DNA of 20,870 nt from an uncultured Bacilli bacterium (GTDB lineage: Bacteria; Bacillota_I; Bacilli_A; RF39; UBA660). Made by a program: the position numbers and the translations under genes. Location of the stretch: NCBI GenBank assembly GCA_934098555.1, contig CAKOOQ010000021.1, positions 1 through 20,870 on the forward strand. Direction: 5' to 3'. Shown piece after piece: positions 16,261 through 20,870 of the stretch. A model generated the notes under the pieces. That model did not search any database. It was not told the origin of the DNA and was given only the letters and a program-made list of their open reading frames with translations. The first letter of the stretch is position 1. Every line of letters starts with the position of its first letter.

Positions 16261-16983
16261 TTAAATCAGCTCCACTTCTATTGAGTCAAAATTACTTGTC
16301 TGTTTTAACCGCACTTCTTTTTTCTTTGTCATTTCTAAAAGAGCTAAAAAAGTGGCAATCACATAATCCTTGGCAAAATCATCAAAGAACTCTTCAAAAA
16401 GCATTTTACGACGTATCAATAAAACTTGGCGAATGCGACTCATTTGCTTTTGCACACTTATTTCTCTTTTGGTAATCTTGGTTTCTACAGGTTCTTTATA
16501 ATGAAAACGTTTTTGGACATTTAATAAAGCTCTTACCAAATCATCCGTGGTAACTCCATCATTAATCAATTCTGGTTTAACTTGATAAAATTCAGCACTT
16601 TCAGGACACTTTGTAAAAATTTCTTTTCTTTTATCCCCTAAGTTTTGTAATTTAGAAATTACTTTTTTATATTTCTCATATTCAATAATTTTATTTTTTA
16701 AATCTTCTTCGCTTGTGATGCTAAACTCATCGTCACTTTCTTCTTCTAAAACGGTTTTACCAATCAACATTTTACTTTTTAAATGTAAAAGGGAAGAAGC
16801 CATTAAAAGAAAATCACTACCGATATCAATATTTAGCACTTTTAAAGAATTTATATAATTTAAATAATTTTCAATAATCGAACTCATACTAATTTCATAA
16901 ATATCTAATTTTGTTTCTTTAACAAAATGTAAAAGTAAATCCATGGGTCCATCAAAATTTTCTAGATGTATTTCATAATTCAT
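16261..16983 (-). CDS. scpA: Segregation and condensation protein A (kleisin)
   Basis: ScpA is the kleisin subunit that bridges the SMC head domains in bacterial condensin. The N-terminal landmark EIHLENFDGPMDLLLHFV (3-20) binds the SMC neck, and the C-terminal winged-helix part ends with VIATFLALLEMTKKKEVRLKQ and a short acidic tail. I choose ATG at 16983 (240 aa) because AGGGATGG is well placed for it. An upstream ATG at 16992 has its purine tract too close. It precedes scpB by two bases. No smc gene is in the window. Confidence 0.96.
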   Translation of the reverse strand: MNYEIHLENFDGPMDLLLHFVKETKLDIYEISMSSIIENYLNYINSLKVLNIDIGSDFLLMASSLLHLKSKMLIGKTVLEEESDDEFSITSEEDLKNKIIEYEKYKKVISKLQNLGDKRKEIFTKCPESAEFYQVKPELINDGVTTDDLVRALLNVQKRFHYKEPVETKITKREISVQKQMSRIRQVLLIRRKMLFEEFFDDFAKDYVIATFLALLEMTKKKEVRLKQTSNFDSIEVELI

Positions 16984-17022
16984 TCTTACCATCCCTACGT
17001 AATTGTACCAAAAAAAAGACCA

Positions 17023-17044
17023 AAGAAAAAGGCAAAACTGCCTT
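17023..17044 (-). terminator. Terminator of the membrane-protein gene
   Basis: AAGGCA and TGCCTT form a 6-bp stem (17039-17044 with 17029-17034) with a 4-base loop, followed by TTTTTCTTT on the minus strand. It overlaps the stop codon of the 313-aa gene and separates it from scpA. A TACAAT box just downstream could be the -10 of an scpA promoter, but no good -35 is visible. Confidence 0.7.
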
Positions 17045-17984
17045 ATTCACACGTAAAACCACTGGTTTCAAGTTCAAAAGCAACAACCTTTGCTTCGGTA
17101 TCTAAAGGATAGTAGTAAGAATCACTAAAAGTGCCTTCATAAGAAACTTGGGTTATCGTTGTTAAATCAATCGTTGTTTTAAAATTAAAGCCCGTACTCG
17201 TTGGAATGAGACTTGCCTTTACACCCCCTAAAGAATTATAACTAGAAGCATACGTTTCATAACGACTAAGCATTGATTCGTAGTCTTTATTAGAAGAAGC
17301 ATACGAATAATTTGTTTCTACTGTTTTTAACAAGTTTTTCTCTTCATCACTAAAACCATAAACAACTTTTAAAGTGTTCTTTTGACAAGTAAGAGTGGGA
17401 ATGTCACTTACCTTTGTTAACGTAACACTTGGATAATCTTTCGTTTCTTTTTCTAAAAAAGAAAGATAAGCAAACGAAGAGGTTTTAACATCTACAGTAA
17501 CTGTTTTTGACTTGTTTACTGTGATACCATCCAATTTAATACGTTCTAAAAGCGTTTTATCACTGGCAAATAATTCAATAAAATAATTATGCTTTTTAAA
17601 GTAATCGACATCTCCACCAACATTATTTATTTTGAAGCTTAAAATATTATTGGTGACAGAAAAATCGGTTAACGTAAATTGATTTTCCGTAATTTCTAAA
17701 TCACTTGAAAGCGTATAAATAGCTTGATCTTTGGTAATCCCACTAGTGTTGTCTTTCGGAGTATCACTAGGCTTTTTTACAGGAGTATCTGCAATCTGGC
17801 CATTTTGATAATTCTGAATAAACTCTTCAGCATATGGTAATAAAAAGATACAAACTACTAATAAGCTCACCCATAAAATAGCCACGAAAGGGCCATTTTC
17901 CTTGGTTTCTAAGCTTCCGATAGTTGTAACACTTAAAGGGGTTTGATCTATAATAATGGGTTCTTTCTTTTTTCTTTTTGCCAT
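17043..17984 (-). CDS. Single-pass membrane protein of unknown function with an extracellular domain
   Basis: The 313-aa protein has a Lys/Arg-rich cytoplasmic N-terminus (residues 2-8), one membrane helix (about 32-51) and a large outside part. A Ser/Asp/Pro/Thr-rich linker lies at about 63-85, followed by a beta-rich domain rich in Thr, Ser, Val and Tyr (about 90-310). Two Cys (about 205 and the penultimate position) could form a disulfide. I do not recognise the family. The topology, positive inside and Ser/Thr-rich outside, fits a cell-envelope protein in a Gram-positive. ATG at 17984 has AGGATGA upstream and an extended -10 promoter. It is transcribed alone, with terminators on both sides. 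Confidence 0.85.
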   Translation of the reverse strand: MAKRKKKEPIIIDQTPLSVTTIGSLETKENGPFVAILWVSLLVVCIFLLPYAEEFIQNYQNGQIADTPVKKPSDTPKDNTSGITKDQAIYTLSSDLEITENQFTLTDFSVTNNILSFKINNVGGDVDYFKKHNYFIELFASDKTLLERIKLDGITVNKSKTVTVDVKTSSFAYLSFLEKETKDYPSVTLTKVSDIPTLTCQKNTLKVVYGFSDEEKNLLKTVETNYSYASSNKDYESMLSRYETYASSYNSLGGVKASLIPTSTGFNFKTTIDLTTITQVSYEGTFSDSYYYPLDTEAKVVAFELETSGFTCE

Positions 17985-18009
17985 AAAAAATCATCCTATC
18001 TACTTCCCT

Positions 18010-18018
18010 ATTATACCA
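18010..18018 (-). promoter_or_regulatory. Extended -10 promoter of the membrane-protein gene
   Basis: A perfect TATAAT (complement of 18010-18015) is preceded by TGG, forming an extended -10, 25 bases before the start codon of the 313-aa gene. No good -35 lies at the expected distance; extended -10 promoters can work without one. Confidence 0.55.
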
Positions 18019-18042
18019 AAAACTTATTTGTTAAGGAAGCTA

Positions 18043-18071
18043 AAAAAGTCTAATTTTTAAAAAGACTTTTT
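18043..18071. terminator. Bidirectional terminator
   Basis: AAAAAGTCT (18043-18051) and AGACTTTTT (18063-18071) form a perfect 9-bp stem around an 11-base loop, with A/T tracts on both sides. It closes the decayed gene region on its left and insulates the membrane-protein promoter. Confidence 0.8.
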
Positions 18072-18267
18072 GCCCCTGCACTTTATATTACTAAGATGCG
18101 TAAAGTATTTTATCTTTTTAGCTTCAAAACTTTTGATAAAACCTGTTTCTAATTCATTAGAAGGACCCCAGTTAAAGTTAGCCTTCTCTACTTTTATTTT
18201 CGAAGCGATTGAAAAAAGATTTGCCTATGTAATCATAATCATTATGTAGTGGCACACATTTGTACAT
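18057..18267 (-). pseudogene. Frameshifted remnant ORF of unknown family
   Basis: From ATG at 18265-18267 a frame beginning MYKCVPLHNDYDYIG runs to a stop at 18178-18180. A second frame carries on with protein-like sequence (ANFNWGPSNELETG, then IKSFEAKKIKYFTHL) to a stop at 18057-18059. The two join naturally near 18180-18190 with a one-base shift, giving roughly 68 residues. No ribosome binding site is clear. It lies directly behind the C39-like pseudogene. I cannot assign a function. The alternative is that this is plain intergenic sequence. Confidence 0.35.
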
Positions 18268-18303
18268 ATTTATGTAAAGAAAAACAGCTGATTTAACAAC
18301 TGC

Positions 18304-18869
18304 TTATTTCCATATTAATATAATTGAACGCTTACCTTTTTCAAGCAATGAGAAATTCTTTAATGACTCATCAAATAATCTTTCTATCTTAACAATTCTA
18401 TTGTGATTAAATGTCTCATGCAAAACAATGGCAACATCTTCATTTCCTACATAATAATCTTTTTTAAGTAATATGAATCAAAAAGATATACAAAATTGTC
18501 ATCTATTTTCGTAATTAAAGCATAGCGTTCTGTGTCTTGCCAACAACGAGCTATAATTATCCCCTTATCATTTAATGAATTTTTCATTTTTTCAAGAGTA
18601 GTATCATCACCATATAATATTTTGCATTTAATATCAAATTGTTTACTATTATTTGCATATTCAACAAAATATTTTGCTAATAATTCGGCATGTTTCCTTG
18701 ATGTTCCTCCTTTGACTTCTATTCCATCACTGCCATCAACATCCAATGTAAACTTATGTATAGATTTTAATAATTAAACTGGAGCATCTTCTCTATTATA
18801 TAAATAAGCTAAAGCATTAACAAACGAAGTCGTTCCCCCAATCATATTGGAAAATTTGCAATTATAAAA
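18304..18869 (-). pseudogene. C39-like (papain-fold) protein gene with a nonsense mutation and a frameshift
   Basis: Read on the minus strand, the frame starts FYNCKFSNMIGGTTSF, immediately after the metallopeptidase stop. It is interrupted by an in-frame TAA at 18774-18776 (after REDAPV) and continues with LLKSIHKFTLDVDGSDG. A one-base loss in an A-run (T6 at 18460-18465 on the plus strand) then shifts the frame. Adding one base restores KKDYYVGNEDVAIVLHETF through to a stop at 18304-18306. The rebuilt product is about 188 aa. RYALITKIDDNFVYLFDSYY resembles the strand-strand-Asp part of C39-like cysteine peptidase folds, but the usual His before it is Arg. The family call is tentative; the broken state is clear. 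It probably formed an operon with the metallopeptidase. Confidence 0.65.
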
Positions 18870-18870
18870 C

Positions 18871-19809
18871 TTATTTTATATGTCTTTTTAACAATGATAA
18901 ATCTTGAGTTTGTACTGGAGTAATATTCCTACTTCGTATTAAATCCTCAACCTGTATTTTGCCATCAAATACATCTTGTATTTGGCAAAAATATTTGTCT
19001 TTATTTTTTTGCTTTCGCTCATTTTGGTACATATCAAATAGTTTTTCAGCAAAAAATGTTGATTTAATATACAATAAGTCTTTTGCATCTTCTTCACCAG
19101 AAATAACCCCTTTTTTTAATGACAATGAATAATAATGACATAGTGTATCATTAAAACGCGTTAACTCCGATATTCTCAATAACTCCCCTGTTGGGTCTGC
19201 TTCTAAAGCTGCAACTTTTTCTAAAAAAATGCTTATAATTTCCTTATTTAAATAATCGGCGGCATACCCAATGTTTTGTTCTTGCTGAGAATGAGCAATT
19301 TCATGTATTAGAGTGGCTGCCGATAATTGTGTCAGTTGGCTCCCTAAGTTAATATGAGAGAAATATACTTGTCGATTATCACTTCCTGATTCTATTGGAG
19401 TTATTATAATTGGTTTTTGTATTTCACCAACCATAGAATGACCATCAACAAAGTTAATCGGAAGATTCAACGGGCTTATTTTTACTAATAATGAGTTTAC
19501 TCTATCATATAATTCAGATGCACTTCTTGAAGTGCCAATAAATTCCATATTTCTTTTTATTTGATTCATATTTACATAAGATATATCACTTAATGAAAAA
19601 TATTTTTGATAAAATCTTTTTGCTAATTCTCTTACTTCTTCTAATGATAAGGTTGGAAGGTTTAATAATGAAACAAACGATTCTTCATTCTTTTTTGACA
19701 TTACACCAATAAAATTTCTAAATGTTTTTAATGATATTCTATCAAGATTAATTTCTTTATATCCAAAATAGTCTAGTTTTAATTTAAATTGATTCATTTC
19801 TTTTGTCAT
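18871..19809 (-). CDS. Zinc metallopeptidase-like protein (HExxH)
   Basis: The 312-aa soluble protein has HEIAH (169-173) in the context TLIHEIAHSQQEQ, and E197 24 residues later in FLEKVAALEAD, a spacing that fits a gluzincin third zinc ligand. The N-terminal half (about 1-110) is helix-rich and the middle (115-160) beta-rich, with no signal peptide or membrane helix, so it should act in the cytoplasm. The family is not one I can name. I start it at ATG 19809, which has AAGGGGGAT just upstream; a longer frame would run into the promoter. A consensus promoter and an inverted repeat lie upstream, and a broken C39-like gene lies directly downstream. The target is unknown. Confidence 0.8.
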   Translation of the reverse strand: MTKEMNQFKLKLDYFGYKEINLDRISLKTFRNFIGVMSKKNEESFVSLLNLPTLSLEEVRELAKRFYQKYFSLSDISYVNMNQIKRNMEFIGTSRSASELYDRVNSLLVKISPLNLPINFVDGHSMVGEIQKPIIITPIESGSDNRQVYFSHINLGSQLTQLSAATLIHEIAHSQQEQNIGYAADYLNKEIISIFLEKVAALEADPTGELLRISELTRFNDTLCHYYSLSLKKGVISGEEDAKDLLYIKSTFFAEKLFDMYQNERKQKNKDKYFCQIQDVFDGKIQVEDLIRSRNITPVQTQDLSLLKRHIK

Positions 19810-19834
19810 GAGTATATCCCCCTTTTTTATGTTG

Positions 19835-19862
19835 CATATTATACTAATTTTAATATAATATG
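19835..19862. promoter_or_regulatory. Operator-like inverted repeat over the metallopeptidase promoter
   Basis: CATATTATA (19835-19843) and TATAATATG (19854-19862) are perfect 9-bp inverted arms with a 10-base centre. One arm covers the -10 and the other reaches the -35, so a bound dimeric repressor would block RNA polymerase. No regulator gene is adjacent in the window. Part of the symmetry is expected by chance in AT-rich DNA. Confidence 0.45.
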
Positions 19863-19866
19863 TCAA
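19838..19866 (-). promoter_or_regulatory. Consensus promoter of the metallopeptidase gene
   Basis: TTGACA (complement of 19861-19866) and TATAAT (19838-19843), 17 bases apart, match the sigma-A consensus at all twelve positions. The start codon is 29 bases downstream. Confidence 0.85.
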
Positions 19867-19984
19867 TTTCAATTAAGCATTGACGGAGTCCAAATTTATC
19901 TGAGCTGTAACATTTTTTTTGAATTCTGCGTAGTATTTTTAAAAAAGCACTGCAAAAATAGGCTTTTTACACTAAAATACCTTA

Positions 19985-20021
19985 TGTGACACAACTCCTT
20001 AGACAAGATTATTGTATCACA
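19985..20021. repeat. 10-bp imperfect inverted repeat
   Basis: TGTGACACAA (19985-19994) and TTGTATCACA (20012-20021) match at nine of ten positions, with 17 bases between them. It lies in the gap between the metallopeptidase and the 177-aa gene (19810-20121). Apart from the promoter and terminators listed, I see no gene in that gap. It could be a regulatory stem or an end of a decayed mobile element. Confidence 0.35.
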
Positions 20022-20026
20022 ATATA

Positions 20027-20055
20027 CCCAGAAATCACTGATTCTGGGCTTTTTT
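20027..20055 (+). terminator. Plus-strand intrinsic terminator without an obvious gene
   Basis: CCCAGAA (20027-20033) pairs with TTCTGGG (20042-20048) around an 8-base loop, followed by C and six T on the plus strand. The minus direction lacks a T-tract. No convincing plus-strand gene precedes it. Confidence 0.7.
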
Positions 20056-20064
20056 AATAATCAC

Positions 20065-20112
20065 AAAAAAGAGCTGCGGAGAAAATTAATTACTTAATTT
20101 CTCGACAGCCCT
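20065..20112 (-). terminator. Strong terminator of the 177-aa gene
   Basis: A long two-part stem, AGGGCTG with CAGCTCT and GAGAAATTAA with TTAATTTTCTC (one bulge), is followed by six T on the minus strand. It starts ten bases after the stop codon of the 177-aa gene. Confidence 0.85.
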
Positions 20113-20121
20113 ATTTAAAAA

Positions 20122-20655
20122 TTAAAGATTTTCTGATTCTAATTTACCAAGTATATATCCAGCAAACCACGTTAATCTCATGTTATCTGTCGACCCATGT
20201 TTAATATGTTTCTTTTTTTCTTCTTCAATAGCAAATTCGCCAATAACCCAACAAGGTGTATGATCAATTGCATGCTCTGAATACTCTAACGTATAATACT
20301 TTGGCATTGTTGGTGTCAGTGCTAATGCTACATATTTTGATGCAGCATCAAAATAATCATAATCAGGAAAAGTGATAAAAAAAACGCTTGTTCCATTTTT
20401 AGTTTTATTGAATGTTATATCAAAATCCGAAATAGTTATTTCCTTTTCTATATCCTTTACTATTAAATTTTCGTCATTCTTTAAATCTTCTTTTAATTTG
20501 TTCCACATATTAAACAAGAATTTTCTCATTTCTTCTAGTCCTTTATTTAATTCTTCATTAAAATTGTTCCAATTATTAAAAACTTCTTTAAATAAAAGCA
20601 CATTGCTTATTTGATATTGTATACTTGTCGATATTTTACTTTCATTGCTATTCAA
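20122..20655 (-). CDS. Unknown 177-aa soluble protein
   Basis: I do not recognise the family. The start is TTG at 20655, supported by GGAGGT eight bases upstream, with its own promoter further up. Residues about 15-70 form a charged helical, possibly coiled-coil segment rich in Asn, Lys, Glu and Phe. The second half is beta-rich with FFITFPDYDYFD (about 92-103), a stretch YTLEYSEHAIDHTPCW (about 121-136) holding two His and one Cys, and a Lys-rich helix. No signal peptide or membrane segment is visible. It follows the end of a ComEC-like MBL-fold gene by 71 bases, so the two may form a unit, but with separate promoters. Confidence 0.82.
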   Translation of the reverse strand: MNSNESKISTSIQYQISNVLLFKEVFNNWNNFNEELNKGLEEMRKFLFNMWNKLKEDLKNDENLIVKDIEKEITISDFDITFNKTKNGTSVFFITFPDYDYFDAASKYVALALTPTMPKYYTLEYSEHAIDHTPCWVIGEFAIEEEKKKHIKHGSTDNMRLTWFAGYILGKLESENL

Positions 20656-20674
20656 ATTATCTACCTCCGTGTTA

Positions 20675-20703
20675 ATATTATCAAAAAATATAGTAAAAGT
20701 CTA
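20675..20703 (-). promoter_or_regulatory. Promoter of the 177-aa gene
   Basis: The -10 is TAATAT (20675-20680), preceded by TGA as an extended -10. The -35 is TAGACT (20698-20703), four of six consensus bases, with a 17-base spacer. The expected start leaves only a few bases before the GGAGGT site. Confidence 0.5.
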
Positions 20704-20726
20704 TATTTCTAAAACCAATTTAATCC

Positions 20727-20870
20727 TTATGGACTAAGAGTCTCAATTTTTAATTTATTATTTTTAATCTTAAACATAACACTACCATCTTGATCTGTCC
20801 TATATATTTTTGAATCACTCAAATTATTTAATACTTCTTTATTGGGATGACCATATCTGTTGTTTTTGCC
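20727..20870 (-). CDS. ComEC-like metallo-beta-lactamase-fold protein, last 47 codons only
   Basis: The open frame enters from the right edge and stops at TAA (20727-20729). It reads GKNNRYGHPNKEVLNNL, then SKIYRTDQDGSVMFKI, which matches the C-terminal end of the soluble MBL domain in ComEC/Rec2-related hydrolases (GxxNRYGHPxxEVL then YRTDxDG). The His in YGHP is part of that conserved end. Full-length ComEC is a DNA-uptake channel, but stand-alone MBL versions of unknown role are common in Firmicutes. Which of the two this is cannot be seen here. Confidence 0.8.
   Translation of the reverse strand, partial: GKNNRYGHPNKEVLNNLSDSKIYRTDQDGSVMFKIKNNKLKIETLSP

Noticed and set aside
19789..19989. 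66-aa plus-strand reading frame ahead of the plus-strand terminator
   Set aside because: It overlaps the start and promoter of the metallopeptidase gene, is rich in Cys/Phe/Ile from AT-rich DNA, and lacks a ribosome binding site. It does not explain the terminator.
1..20870. CRISPR array, riboswitch or T-box
   Set aside because: No regularly spaced direct repeats were seen. No leader shows recognisable riboswitch or T-box landmarks; the only long structured leader is that of rnr.
1131..20870. Mycoplasma-like genetic code (TGA as Trp)
   Set aside because: TGA ends the 174-aa and 127-aa genes at sensible places, and tryptophans in the core genes read here are TGG.

Overview
The window is AT-rich DNA with short intergenic gaps, AGGAGG-type ribosome binding sites and standard stop codons: TAA, TAG and TGA all end genes, so there is no Mycoplasma-type TGA=Trp code. 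Signal peptidase I, a lipoteichoic-acid-synthase-like sulfatase, RbgA (YlqF), ScpA/ScpB, RNase R and a split-site heterodimeric ABC exporter point to a low-GC Gram-positive of the class Bacilli. The partial surface protein at the left edge resembles proteins I associate with uncultured gut Bacilli (RF39- or Erysipelotrichia-like). This placement rests on gene content only.

Layout: nearly everything is on the minus strand, so transcription runs from high to low coordinates. From the right edge: the last 47 codons of a ComEC-like metallo-beta-lactamase-fold protein; an unknown 177-aa gene with its own promoter and a strong terminator; a gap with two convergent terminators; an HExxH metallopeptidase with a near-perfect promoter covered by an inverted repeat; a broken C39-like gene and a second frameshifted remnant (18057-18869). 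This right-hand 2.8 kb looks like accessory DNA in decay. Next come a single-pass membrane protein of unknown function, scpA-scpB (condensin partners), tRNA-Leu(CAA), a 127-aa unknown gene, then rnr (RNase R) behind a leader that carries a small ORF and a terminator-like hairpin. A MarR regulator heads an overlapping three-gene operon with two ABC half-transporters. After a 174-aa unknown gene comes rpmB (L28), the only plus-strand gene. The last operon is lepB-rbgA-rnhB-ltaS-like-topA, tightly packed or overlapping, joining protein secretion, 50S assembly, RNA:DNA hybrid removal, envelope polymer synthesis and DNA supercoiling. Finally a secreted or surface protein runs off the left edge.

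The most striking signal is the promoter of that surface protein. A consensus TTGACA -35 and an extended TGC-TATTAT -10 are separated by a spacer containing ten consecutive G residues (minus strand). This is the architecture of slipped-strand phase-variable promoters. Second is the rnr leader, where a 40-codon ORF is translated across a hairpin plus U7 tract and stops one base before the rnr start codon, suggesting translation-coupled attenuation. Third is the decaying metallopeptidase/C39-like module with its operator-like dyad. No CRISPR array, rRNA or intact insertion sequence was seen.
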